From positions 1,302,001-1,366,000 of the forward strand of contig NZ_CP015098.1 of assembly GCF_001611795.1 (NCBI RefSeq): a DNA stretch of 64,000 nucleotides. Reading direction: 5' to 3'. The translations under genes and the position numbers were made by a program. The stretch comes from Streptomyces qaidamensis (GTDB lineage Bacteria > Actinomycetota > Actinomycetes > Streptomycetales > Streptomycetaceae). The notes below the pieces were generated by a model. The model was not told the origin of the DNA. It saw nothing but the letters and a program-made list of their open reading frames with translations, and ran no database searches. Below are positions 1-8,224 of this stretch, piece by piece. Position 1 is the stretch's first letter; each line of letters starts with the position of its first letter.

Positions 1-1
1 C

Positions 2-364
2 GTCACCGCCGAGTCCTCCGGCCTGGCCGGCCACCGCGCCGACCTCGCCCGCGCCCTGACCGGAGCCGACCCCCACCTGCCCGTCCTGCTCCTGGCACAC
101 CAGCCCAAGTTCATCGACCCAGCAGCAGCCGCCGGCATCGACCTCCAACTCTCCGGCCACACCCACGGCGGCCAGATCTGGCCCTTCCACCACCTTGTCC
201 GCATCGACCAGCCCACCCTCGCCGGCCTCAGCCACCACGGCTCTCGCACTCTCCTCTACACCAGCCGCGGCACCGGCTTCTGGGGCCCGCCGTTCCGTCT
301 CTTCGCCCCCAGCGAGATCACCCTGCTCGTGCTCCGCTCCCCGCACCCGCCCACCTCGACGTAG
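2..364 (+). CDS. Metallophosphoesterase, C-terminal part (cut by window edge)
   Basis: The reading frame is open from the window edge to a TAG at 362-364, about 120 residues. It carries the block GHTHGGQ, which is the last metal-binding motif (GHxH) of calcineurin-like phosphoesterases, preceded by LLLAHQPKF, which fits the family's GNH/AHxP region. The family hydrolyses phosphate esters using two metal ions. Membrane-anchored Streptomyces members resemble YkuE/YaeI-type UDP-lipid pyrophosphatases, but the N-terminus is outside the window, so the subfamily and location cannot be judged. Codon use is ordinary high-G+C Streptomyces, unlike the cassette that follows. Confidence 0.85.
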   Translation, partial: VTAESSGLAGHRADLARALTGADPHLPVLLLAHQPKFIDPAAAAGIDLQLSGHTHGGQIWPFHHLVRIDQPTLAGLSHHGSRTLLYTSRGTGFWGPPFRLFAPSEITLLVLRSPHPPTST

Positions 365-714
365 CACTCGACGCCTGTGCCATGCGCAAGGCCCGGTGGG
401 TGCTACACGGAGCCCAGGCATTTCTGTCACATCCGGGATCGTTGGCGCGTGGCACTCGGATAGTTTTTCACCGATACAGCGAGACGCACAGTTGCGTTGT
501 GGCAGTAAGCCACCCTGAGCATCCGGTGCTCGACCGCACCCAAGGGGACTCCCGTTCGAGGGGCGCTTTTCCGATCGAACGGGCAACGGCTGCCGGCAAG
601 AGGCAGGTTCATGCGATTCCCGACCTCGATCTTCATTCGTCTGCTTTGCTTGATTATCGGTTGGCGAGCGTCCAGAGGAACTCTGCGCTCACTCGGTCAT
701 GCAAGGAGCAGGAC
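365..714. other. Gene-free leader in front of the GTPase-like cassette
   Basis: About 350 bases without a supportable gene. An open frame runs through it into the GTPase gene from 382, but codon use there is not Streptomyces-like, the predicted residues resemble no domain, and a strong ribosome site sits at 703-708, so I treat it as upstream DNA. The stretch is visibly richer in A and T than its surroundings (for example around 420-510 and 630-665), which suits a promoter region. I cannot pick a confident -35/-10 pair or a terminator for the preceding gene. Confidence 0.5.
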
Positions 715-1380
715 TTGCCACTACCTGTGATCGTCGGTGCCGTCGTGTTGTCGGGAGTGGTCGGGACGGCTCTCACGGTCCGTCAGCTCAAACGCCCAGC
801 GAAGATCATCTTGCTCGGTGAGGGCATGAGCGGCAAGACCACGCTGCTCAACACCTGGCAGGGCAAGTGGGACGAGCCGGTGCACCGGACCCATCCAGCG
901 GGCGAGTTCATCGGAAGGATACGGCTGGACACGGGGAAGAAGGTTCTCTGGATCGACAAGCCGCTCAAGTTCAGGAACGTCAAGGACTTCAGCGGGATGG
1001 ACGAAATCCTGGACGCCTCACGAGACGGCGTGGAGGCAGCCCAATACATCCTCTACCTCATCAAGGCGCCGCAGCTGGAAACGGATGAGGAAAACCCCGG
1101 AGCATCCGAGGCATATGAGCGGCTCATCGCTGACGCCGCCCGCATCAAGAGATACAGCACCAAGATCAAGAAGGTCATCCTCGTGATCACCTTCACCGAC
1201 AAGGACTCCCGGTACGAACTCCTGGGCCATGCCGCCTATCTGACTCGTGTACGCGGACAGCTCAGCGACCTCATCAGCCTGCTGAGCATGCGCAACAAGA
1301 CCAAGGTGGTGGCCGGCAGCCTCGCCACACGTGAATCCGCCGACCTCCTCGCGGGCGAAGTCGTCCAGGCGATGCTATGA
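715..1380 (+). CDS. Membrane-anchored P-loop GTPase-like protein, first gene of a three-gene cassette
   Basis: I start the gene at TTG 715 because AAGGAG lies at 703-708, six bases upstream. This gives 221 residues. Residues about 4-22 form one hydrophobic segment, followed by basic residues and then the P-loop GEGMSGKT at 35-42. DFSG near 91 fits a G3 motif (DxxG). TDKD near 161-164, at the end of a beta strand, lies where G4 (N/TKxD) is expected but does not match it exactly. The protein is therefore a small TRAFAC-like NTPase tethered to the membrane with the catalytic part in the cytoplasm. The next gene overlaps its stop (ATGA), implying coupled translation. Local G+C is low (30 of 60 bases at 1141-1200). 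The function is unknown, and a role in a defence or signalling cassette is inference only. Confidence 0.75.
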   Translation: MPLPVIVGAVVLSGVVGTALTVRQLKRPAKIILLGEGMSGKTTLLNTWQGKWDEPVHRTHPAGEFIGRIRLDTGKKVLWIDKPLKFRNVKDFSGMDEILDASRDGVEAAQYILYLIKAPQLETDEENPGASEAYERLIADAARIKRYSTKIKKVILVITFTDKDSRYELLGHAAYLTRVRGQLSDLISLLSMRNKTKVVAGSLATRESADLLAGEVVQAML

Positions 1381-1880
1381 GTGTCATCGTCAAGCTGGTG
1401 TACGCGGAGTACGAGAGCGGCGAACCGCCCTTCGTCTGGCTCGACGGGACGCGCCGGAGATCCGAGGAGAAGCGAACGGCGATCCAGTGGATCGGCAAGG
1501 TCTGCCGACGAGGGCGGGAGCGCCGGGGCGAGCCCGGTCTGGCGGTCCGCCTCGGGGATTGGCTGTTGATCCAGACAACGGTCGGACTCGGCCATGAAGG
1601 CAAGGGGCCTCAGGGCGTCGTCTTCATCGTCAAAGGTCCCGGCTCCGCAGTCGACTGGGAGTCCGCGGCCACAGAACGGATCACCGGAGTACTGCGCGAC
1701 GGCAGAATCACTGTGGATCGTGAGAAGTTCCGCTCCGTTCTCGCCTGGGCCGCCAGATCGAGAGTCGACGACAAGAAGCAGACTCTGAAGGCCATGCTGG
1801 GGGGCCCATGGGAGGCCGCCAGGACGAGAAGGAAGCGGATCGACGAGAAGACAGATGGGGAACATGCAGATTCCGGATGA
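1377..1880 (+). CDS. Unknown protein, second gene of the GTPase-like cassette
   Basis: This is a 167-residue soluble protein whose ATG overlaps the stop of the GTPase-like gene by four bases (ATGA). I recognise no domain. The first 100 residues alternate short hydrophobic stretches (for example LGDWLLIQTTVGLG and GVVFIVKG) with charged loops, as in a small alpha/beta fold. The last 50 residues are strongly basic (KKQTLK, RTRRKR) and could contact nucleic acid, acidic lipid or a partner. There is no signal peptide or membrane segment. The overlap on both sides fixes it in an operon with its neighbours and suggests a fixed stoichiometry. Base composition is also lower in G+C than the flanks. 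Confidence 0.7.
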   Translation: MSVIVKLVYAEYESGEPPFVWLDGTRRRSEEKRTAIQWIGKVCRRGRERRGEPGLAVRLGDWLLIQTTVGLGHEGKGPQGVVFIVKGPGSAVDWESAATERITGVLRDGRITVDREKFRSVLAWAARSRVDDKKQTLKAMLGGPWEAARTRRKRIDEKTDGEHADSG

Positions 1881-2685
1881 ACTGGCCGATCGGCTGCTGA
1901 CGGTATCGCTGGAGGATTTCGTTCGCATCTCCGACGATGACCCGGAGCGGCTGCGCGATCATCGCATCACGATCGTGCCGGTTCCGCTGTTCGGTCGTTG
2001 GAGGCGCTTCCCCGAACTGCGGGAGACCGTCCTGCACCCCGATCTGGCCTATGTGCGCGATCGTGACTCCGCCCATCGTTACGTGGCAGCGGACAACGCG
2101 ATTCAGGGCACGGCGCTGCGGAAGTGCCGTCTCGCCCTCAAGGTGTGCAAGGAACTCGGGGCCAAGTCGCTGCACGTCATGGAGTCCCGGGCGGATTCAG
2201 GAAAGTTCAGCGTGGACAACGAGTACACCGCTCAGGCCCGGGCCAGACGGGACGGAGAGGCCCGAACGAAGCCGCCGGTCGCCGGCCTGTCCGTGGAGGA
2301 AAGGAGTTCGGTCAATCTTGCCGCCCATCTGCGTCACGATCTGAAGCTGACCATCGAGGCGGAAGGCAACTGGCCGGGCCATGTGCCCGCGATCGCAGGA
2401 GCCCTTGAGGTCCTGGAAGGGTATGACCCGAGCGACGTCGAAGACCTGCGCATCTTCATCGAGCAGCGGGACGGGGCGCACAATGTGTCCACGAGCCTGT
2501 CGCTCGTGGTCAATCTGCTCAGCGAGCTGAATCGCGATTTCGACCTGTTCTGCAAGACCGCCGCCGGTCTCGAGGCTACGCTCGGACGTCGGCACGCGAA
2601 CGCTGAAGCTAGTATGAGCAACACCTTCAAGATCCAGTTCGAGAGAACGAGAACGGTCTCGCTCGCCCTCAAAGTCGAGTTCTGA
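1855..2685 (+). CDS. Unknown protein, third gene of the GTPase-like cassette
   Basis: From ATG 1855 the product has 276 residues; ATG 1864, with GGGGAA just before it, is an equally possible start. It overlaps the previous gene by 26 bases. I recognise no family. The N-terminal 140 residues look alpha/beta (IVPVPLFGRW, KCRLALKVCKELGAKSLHVM). A charged linker around 130-150 (RARRDGEARTKPP) separates these from a mostly helical C-terminal part with a long hydrophobic helix (SLSLVVNLLSELNRDFDLF), ending in a beta-rich tail (FKIQFERTRTVSLALKVEF). There are no cysteine clusters and no obvious nuclease, protease or TIR motifs. It may be the effector or adaptor of the GTPase-like protein, but that is inference from gene order. 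Confidence 0.7.
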   Translation: MGNMQIPDELADRLLTVSLEDFVRISDDDPERLRDHRITIVPVPLFGRWRRFPELRETVLHPDLAYVRDRDSAHRYVAADNAIQGTALRKCRLALKVCKELGAKSLHVMESRADSGKFSVDNEYTAQARARRDGEARTKPPVAGLSVEERSSVNLAAHLRHDLKLTIEAEGNWPGHVPAIAGALEVLEGYDPSDVEDLRIFIEQRDGAHNVSTSLSLVVNLLSELNRDFDLFCKTAAGLEATLGRRHANAEASMSNTFKIQFERTRTVSLALKVEF

Positions 2686-2746
2686 ACGCGAAGGCTCTCG
2701 CGAGCGCCCTCCGGCAGGGTCGCACGGACCTACGGCATACGGCTCC

Positions 2747-2789
2747 CGGGTCTGCCGGGACCGGGCAAGAGCCCGGCCCGGCAGACCCG
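2747..2789. terminator. Strong bidirectional hairpin between converging genes
   Basis: A 13-base arm at 2747-2759 pairs perfectly with 2777-2789. A bulged A at 2760 follows, then a six-base inner stem 2761-2766/2771-2776 closes a four-base AAGA loop. It lies between the converging third cassette gene and the GH43 gene, so it most likely ends both transcripts. There is no U-tract, as is usual in Streptomyces. Confidence 0.85.
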
Positions 2790-2797
2790 CCGTGCCC

Positions 2798-5700
2798 CTA
2801 GCTTCGGTGTCCGACGGCGACGACGCCCTTCGTCCTCGCGCCGGTCCGGTTGTCGTAGAGGACATCGCCGGTGGACTTCTTCCAGATCTTGATGAGGAAG
2901 GTGTCCGGGCCGTCGGTGGCGGTGACTCTGAAGGCGTAGCCGCTCTTGCCGCCGACCGTGCCGGTGCCCTGGTAGACGGCCCGGGAGCCGTTCACCACGA
3001 GCCAGTCGGAGCCGGTGGAGCGGAAGGTGAGCTCGGCCGGACCGAAGATGAACGTGGCCTTGCCGGTGGGGACGGTGGCTCCCTTCCGGTACTGGGCGGC
3101 CAAGGTGAACGCCGCCTTTCCGGTCAGCCCCGGCCTGGCCGGGTAGGCGCCGGCCGGCGAGGTGATCGTGCCGGCGCCGGCCACGGGACCGGCGGCCCGG
3201 TCGTAGACGATCAGTTCCGGAAGTGTGGTGCTGTCCGTGCCGCCGTCGTCGTCGGCGACCGTGACGACCGGGCGGTGGATGCCCGCGTCGTCGTAGACGT
3301 GTGCGGCCCGGCAGCCGGAGTCGGTGACCGTGCCGGTCGTCGGCCGGCTGCCGTCCTTCCAGTCGACCTCGCAGGTGTGGCGGTCGCTCGTGCCCGGGTC
3401 GTCGAAGGACGCGGTGACGACGACGGCCTTGCCCACCGGGAGGGGCGAGCCCGGGCCCTTGGCGGAGGTGATCGACGGGTCGGCGTTGGAGACCTTGACG
3501 CTCGCGGTGTCGCTGCCGCGCCCGCCGGTCAGGGTGACCTGGAAAGTGCCGTCGTCGGTGCAGGTGAGGGTGGTGCGGGCCGCGGCGGGGGCCTCGACGG
3601 CGCACGGGGCGCCGTCCTGGACGGTCCACTTCGGGGTGCCCGCCCCAAAGACGGTGCCGGCGAGGGTGATCGCCTCGCCCTCGGTGCCGGTGGCGTCCGG
3701 CCCGGCACGGACGACGGTGACCGGGTCGATGCCGCCCAGCGTCGGAACGACCTTCTCGATCAGGCCGTCGGAGCCGAACTCCAGCTTGTCGATGGTGGTT
3801 TCGCGGTGGGTGCCGTCACCGCCGGGGATGGCGAAGCGGTGGTAGGCGATGTACCAGTCGTCGGTGTTGGGGACGTGGACGACGGAGTGGTGGCCCGGGC
3901 CCTTGATGCCCAGGGACAGGTCCTTCTCCAGGATGACGCCCTGCTTGGTCCACGGGCCGGTGGGCGAGGGGCCGGTCGCGTAGGCGACGCGGTAGTTCTC
4001 GTCCCGGGTGTCGTTCTCCGACCACATGAAGTAGTAGGTGCCCTTGCGCTTGATGACGAAGGTGCCCTCGTTGTAGCCGCTCGGGGTGATGTCCTTGACC
4101 TGCGCGGTGTCGATGGAGGTCATGTCGTCGCCCAGCGGGACGACGTAGGCGCGGCCGTTGCCCCAGTAGAGGTACTTCTTGCCGTCGTCGTCGGTGAAGA
4201 CCGCCGGGTCGATCATCTGGCCGCGGAAGTCACCGGCCTTCAGCAGGGGCTTGCCCAGGGCGTCCTTGAAGGGGCCGGTGGGCGAGTCCGACACGGCGAC
4301 GCCGATGTTCGCGTCGGCGCAGAAGTAGAAGTAGTACTTCCCGTCCTTCTCTGTCATGGCCGGTGCCCAGGCCCTGCTGTCCGCCCAGCCGACGTCCGGC
4401 CCCAGGTCGAGGATGACGCCGTGGTCCTTCCAGTGGACCAGGTCCTTTGAGGAGTAGGCCTTGAACTGTGTGCCGCTCCAGCCCTCGAAGCCGTCGGTCG
4501 TCGGGTAGATGTAGAAGGTGTCGCCGAAGCGCTCGATGTTCGGGTCGGCGTTCAGACCCGGCAGGACCGGGGTCTTCATGATCAGCGCCGTAACCTTCCA
4601 GGCGCGCTTCTTGCCGTCCGCCCCGGTGACCTCGTACGTCACCGGCTCGGTGAAGTCGTGCGCGCTGCCGGAGGCGGGGCTGATCGTAGCGCCGTCGGCG
4701 AGCGTGAACTCCGGCGCCAGGGCGGTGAGATCGGTGCCCGCCTTCATGGGCAGGGTGATCATGCCGCCCGCGTTGTCGATGAGCGCGTCGACCTTGAGCG
4801 CCGGGTGCGTCGCCTTGGCGATGCCCGCGGTGTTGCCGCTGAGTCGCATGACCTCGGTGCCCGTGAGGGCACGGTCGTAGATGCGGAAGTCGTCGACCTC
4901 GCCGCCGAAGAGGGGGTCGGCCGCGTACAGGGAGCGGCCGATGTAGCCGCTGTGGTCCTTTGCCGCGTCGTACAGCTCGGACGGCTTGATGGTGGTCGTC
5001 GTGCGGGCCGCCTCGATGCCGTCGGCGTACAGGATCATCGTGCCGGTGGCGCCGTCCAGTGTCACCGTGACGTGCCGCCACTGACCGGGCGTGAGCTGCG
5101 AGCCGGCCGTGAGCTTCGACTCTGCCGACCAACTCGCCTTCGTGATGGCCGAGTAGAGGCTGGAGCCGCCGTTGGACGGGGTGGCGAACAGGTACTTGTC
5201 GCTGTCGGGTCCGAGCCCGAACAGCCACTGGAAGCTGCTGCCGCCCTTCCACTTGGCGTACGTCGACACCGTCACGCTGTCGGCGCTCTTCAGCACGCCG
5301 TTCGGGATCTTCACGTACGGCGAGTCGGAGCCGCCCGACATCTTGAACGAGCCACCGTCGACACCGGTGCCGAAGTCGAGCGTGCGGACGTACGTGCCGT
5401 GGTGGCCGTGCCCGCTGGAGTCACGGGCGATGGTGCCGCCCGTCTCGTCGAAGCCGTAGTGCAGCAGGAGGTCGGCCGGAACGTCCGGTGCCTCCTGGGA
5501 CACGGTGACCTCGGCCCGGACCGGGATCGCGGCGCCGCCGGGCAGGCTGCCGGTGACGGTGAAGGTGCCGGGCTGGGCGTACTTCGACGCGGGGACGTCC
5601 TCCCAGTCGACGGAGACGGGCCGCTTGACGCCGTCGGCGTACTCGGCGATCACTGTGGCCGGCAGCACCGGCGCCCGGCCGACCCCGGTTTTCACGGAGA

Positions 5701-8011
5701 CGTCCTCGACGCTCTTCACGATCTGGTCGGGCTGGTAGGCGCGCAGCAGCCGGTCGTACTCGGCCTGGGTGACCGGCAGCACGGTGCCGTGGCGGGGTTT
5801 GGCGGGCAGGTCGTAGCCGGTGGAGGGGGTCCAGGTGCCGGAGTCGAGGTCGGTCGTCTCGAAGGGGATGTAGCCGCGGCCGCCGAACTCGTCGAGGAAC
5901 GCGTACCACTTCTCCTCGGTGTTGGACTTGAACACCAGTGGTCCCTCGGCGGCGTTCATCGCGCCCTTGCCGATGCCCTCGGCGACCGGGGTCCAGGACG
6001 GGTCGAGGATCGAGTCGCTCTTCTCCTGGAAGATGAACTTGCTGTTGGGGGTGGAGGAGGTGTTGTTCCGCTCGTCCTTGGAGAGGCGGTAGTACGTCCC
6101 GTCGTGCCGGATCATCGTGGAGTCGATGACCGAGTAGCCGCGGTCGATCCAGACCTTGGGCTCGCTGAAGGTGTGGAAGTCGCGGGTGGTGGCGTACATC
6201 ATGCGGTTGTACGTGCCGCCGGAGTGGTCGGCGTTGTCGTACAGCTTCGACGCCCAGAAGACGACGTACTCGCCGCGCTCGGCGTCGTAGAAGGCCTCCG
6301 GCGCCCAGGTGTTGCCGGCGTTGTCGGGCGAGACCCTGACCAGGCGCTGGTTGGTCCAGTGCACCAGGTCGGTGGACTCCCAGACCATGATGGACTTGCT
6401 GCCGGTGCGCTGGGAGGCGTCCCAGTCGCCGTTGCCGTAGATCCTGAGGTCGGTGGCGATCTGGTAGAACTTGTCGCCCTCCGGGGAGCGGATGATGAAC
6501 GGGTCGCGCAGGCCCTTCTCGCCCAGCGTGGAGGTGAGGACCGGCTTGCCGTCGTTCAGTTCGCGCCAGTGCAGCGGGTCGTCGCCCTTGCTGAGGGCGG
6601 CGTAGAGCTGTTCGCCGTCGGAGGTGCCCTCGCCGGTGAAGTAGCTGAACATGTAGCCCTTGAGGGCCGCGTCGGCGGGCAGTTCGGGCACCTTGGCCGT
6701 CAGGACGCGGGTCGTCTTCGCCTCGCCCTTGGTGACGGTGGCGGTCAGTTCGACGGTGGTGGCGCCGTCGCCGTGCGCGGGGCGGTGGACCTCGCCGCCG
6801 GCGGAGACGACGTCCGGCTTCGCGGAGGACCAGGCGACGGCCGTGGCGTACTTGCCGGTGCCCGGCAGGGTGAGGTTGCCGCGGGCGTCGTCGAGGTTGT
6901 GGACCGTGAGCGCCTCGGCGGCCTCGCGGGTGGCGGCGGCGTCGTCGAGTGCGGGCCGGACCGTGACGTCGAAGGTCTTGGTGCCGGTCACGGTGCCCTT
7001 CCTCAGGGTCGCCGTGAGCGTGGCTCGGCCGTCCGGTGAGCCGGCCTCGGGGCGGGTCACCTTGCCGGTGTCGGACACCACGGACGGGTTGTCGCTGGCC
7101 CAGGTGATGGACGAGCCGCCGGCCGGGCCGGTCTTCGGCAGGTCCAGGTCGGCGGTGACACCGCTGGTGTCGCCGAGGCTGAGGGCGTCCTTGTCGGCGG
7201 CGACGCCCTGCGTGGCGACGGGGAGGGAGAGCTGCTCGACCTCCGAGCCGTCCAGGGCCCGGTCGTAGACGCGGAAGTCGCGTATCCGGCCTTTGAAGAG
7301 CTTGTCGCCGTCGTAGACGGACTTGCCGATGTAGTTGGCCTTGGTGGTGCCGGAGCCGATGGCGCCGGGCGTGGTGGTGACGGAGGTGTTGCGGCCGACC
7401 TCGACGCCGTCCTCGTAGAGCACGCCCGTGGAACCGGTCTGGGCGTAGGTGACGTGCTTCCACACGCCGCGGGTCAGGTTGTGGGAGTCGGACGGTTTGG
7501 TGGTCTGCTCGGTCGACCAGTTGCCCGTCGCGACGGAGGTGCGGAAGGAGTTGCCGGTGGTGAACAGGTAGCCGTTGCCGTTGCCCGCGCTGGTGTTGCC
7601 GAAGCCGTAGAGGAAGTAGGGCGTGCTCTGGGCGGGGTCGATCAGTACGTCCATGGAGACGGTGATCGCGTTCATGCCCTTCATGACGTCGTCCGGCACC
7701 TTGATGTAGGTGTCCGACCCGTTGAAGGCAAGCCCCTGACCGGATGCCGACCAGTCGGCGGTGCCGCTGACCGTGCCGTTGCGGCCGTTGCCGGAGGCGT
7801 CGGTCGCGGTGCCGCCGGAGTCGGCGTCGAGCTTGTACCACAGCGCCAGGCCGTCGGTGATGTCCGCCGCTTCGGCCGCCGGGGCCGCCGGGGCGGCCTG
7901 TGCGGAGGCGGTGGGTCCGGCGAGGGTGAGCAGCATCGACGCGGCGGTCAGTCCGGCGAGATGGCCCGCCCGGCGTCTCGCGCGGCTGCGAAGTCGTGCG
8001 GCGTGCGTCAT
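2798..8011 (-). CDS. Giant secreted multidomain glycosidase with two GH43 catalytic domains and two LamG modules
   Basis: I choose ATG 8011 because AGGGAA precedes it and a classical secretion signal (arginine-rich start, hydrophobic core, AQAA cut near 40) follows. The mature chain is about 1,700 residues. Order: LamG/concanavalin-like module about 54-257, two bacterial Ig-like modules 270-440, first GH43 beta-propeller 440-750 (LRDPFI base Asp near 503, NAAEGPL acid Glu near 687), Ig-like 767-837, second LamG 843-1053, a linker module to 1143, second GH43 1147-1433 (LNADPN Asp near 1155, GYNEGTF Glu), then PKD-like modules and an unassigned C-terminus. GH43 enzymes cleave arabinan, arabinoxylan or beta-galactan. 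The LamG modules probably bind polysaccharide or calcium. There is no cell-wall anchor, so it is likely released. Tandem GH43 heads in one chain suggest two different side-chain linkages are attacked together. Exact specificity is not predictable by eye. Confidence 0.9.
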   Translation of the reverse strand: MTHAARLRSRARRRAGHLAGLTAASMLLTLAGPTASAQAAPAAPAAEAADITDGLALWYKLDADSGGTATDASGNGRNGTVSGTADWSASGQGLAFNGSDTYIKVPDDVMKGMNAITVSMDVLIDPAQSTPYFLYGFGNTSAGNGNGYLFTTGNSFRTSVATGNWSTEQTTKPSDSHNLTRGVWKHVTYAQTGSTGVLYEDGVEVGRNTSVTTTPGAIGSGTTKANYIGKSVYDGDKLFKGRIRDFRVYDRALDGSEVEQLSLPVATQGVAADKDALSLGDTSGVTADLDLPKTGPAGGSSITWASDNPSVVSDTGKVTRPEAGSPDGRATLTATLRKGTVTGTKTFDVTVRPALDDAAATREAAEALTVHNLDDARGNLTLPGTGKYATAVAWSSAKPDVVSAGGEVHRPAHGDGATTVELTATVTKGEAKTTRVLTAKVPELPADAALKGYMFSYFTGEGTSDGEQLYAALSKGDDPLHWRELNDGKPVLTSTLGEKGLRDPFIIRSPEGDKFYQIATDLRIYGNGDWDASQRTGSKSIMVWESTDLVHWTNQRLVRVSPDNAGNTWAPEAFYDAERGEYVVFWASKLYDNADHSGGTYNRMMYATTRDFHTFSEPKVWIDRGYSVIDSTMIRHDGTYYRLSKDERNNTSSTPNSKFIFQEKSDSILDPSWTPVAEGIGKGAMNAAEGPLVFKSNTEEKWYAFLDEFGGRGYIPFETTDLDSGTWTPSTGYDLPAKPRHGTVLPVTQAEYDRLLRAYQPDQIVKSVEDVSVKTGVGRAPVLPATVIAEYADGVKRPVSVDWEDVPASKYAQPGTFTVTGSLPGGAAIPVRAEVTVSQEAPDVPADLLLHYGFDETGGTIARDSSGHGHHGTYVRTLDFGTGVDGGSFKMSGGSDSPYVKIPNGVLKSADSVTVSTYAKWKGGSSFQWLFGLGPDSDKYLFATPSNGGSSLYSAITKASWSAESKLTAGSQLTPGQWRHVTVTLDGATGTMILYADGIEAARTTTTIKPSELYDAAKDHSGYIGRSLYAADPLFGGEVDDFRIYDRALTGTEVMRLSGNTAGIAKATHPALKVDALIDNAGGMITLPMKAGTDLTALAPEFTLADGATISPASGSAHDFTEPVTYEVTGADGKKRAWKVTALIMKTPVLPGLNADPNIERFGDTFYIYPTTDGFEGWSGTQFKAYSSKDLVHWKDHGVILDLGPDVGWADSRAWAPAMTEKDGKYYFYFCADANIGVAVSDSPTGPFKDALGKPLLKAGDFRGQMIDPAVFTDDDGKKYLYWGNGRAYVVPLGDDMTSIDTAQVKDITPSGYNEGTFVIKRKGTYYFMWSENDTRDENYRVAYATGPSPTGPWTKQGVILEKDLSLGIKGPGHHSVVHVPNTDDWYIAYHRFAIPGGDGTHRETTIDKLEFGSDGLIEKVVPTLGGIDPVTVVRAGPDATGTEGEAITLAGTVFGAGTPKWTVQDGAPCAVEAPAAARTTLTCTDDGTFQVTLTGGRGSDTASVKVSNADPSITSAKGPGSPLPVGKAVVVTASFDDPGTSDRHTCEVDWKDGSRPTTGTVTDSGCRAAHVYDDAGIHRPVVTVADDDGGTDSTTLPELIVYDRAAGPVAGAGTITSPAGAYPARPGLTGKAAFTLAAQYRKGATVPTGKATFIFGPAELTFRSTGSDWLVVNGSRAVYQGTGTVGGKSGYAFRVTATDGPDTFLIKIWKKSTGDVLYDNRTGARTKGVVAVGHRS

Positions 8012-8224
8012 GTCGAGGTTCCCTGCTGAGGCATGGCTGATTTCGGACAAGGCAGCGGTACGGAAAGGGAGGAGCCGACGAGGCGACGGCAAGTCCTTGC
8101 CGTGGGCCTGCCGTTACACGCAGGTGAAGTGTGTTGCGAGAGTTTCAGTCGGCAGCCCCACCAGCGTCAAGAGGTTTCGAACAATGTCCGACAGGCCGAA
8201 CAGCGCCGTCCGACTCGTGGTGGT
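8012..8224. promoter_or_regulatory. Upstream region of the GH43 gene
   Basis: This 213-base gap holds the control region of the leftward GH43 gene and the 3' side of the leftward methyltransferase. On the complementary strand TTGACG (8165-8170) could be a -35 element, but the sequence 17-18 bases downstream (GAAACT) is a poor -10. Next to it, GTTTCGAAC at 8174-8182 contains the palindrome TTCGAA and could be part of an operator. I see no clear terminator. Confidence 0.35.

Noticed and set aside
382..714. In-frame extension upstream of the GTPase-like gene
   Set aside because: The strong AAGGAG at 703-708 and the hydrophobic segment directly after TTG 715 mark the real start.
2792..4450. Long open frame antisense to the GH43 gene (552 codons)
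   Set aside because: High-G+C shadow. Residues are Gly/Val/Arg/Asp-rich without family blocks, and the opposite strand holds a clear multidomain enzyme.
4658..7039. 793-codon open frame antisense to GH43
   Set aside because: Same low-complexity shadow pattern, no ribosome site or domain.
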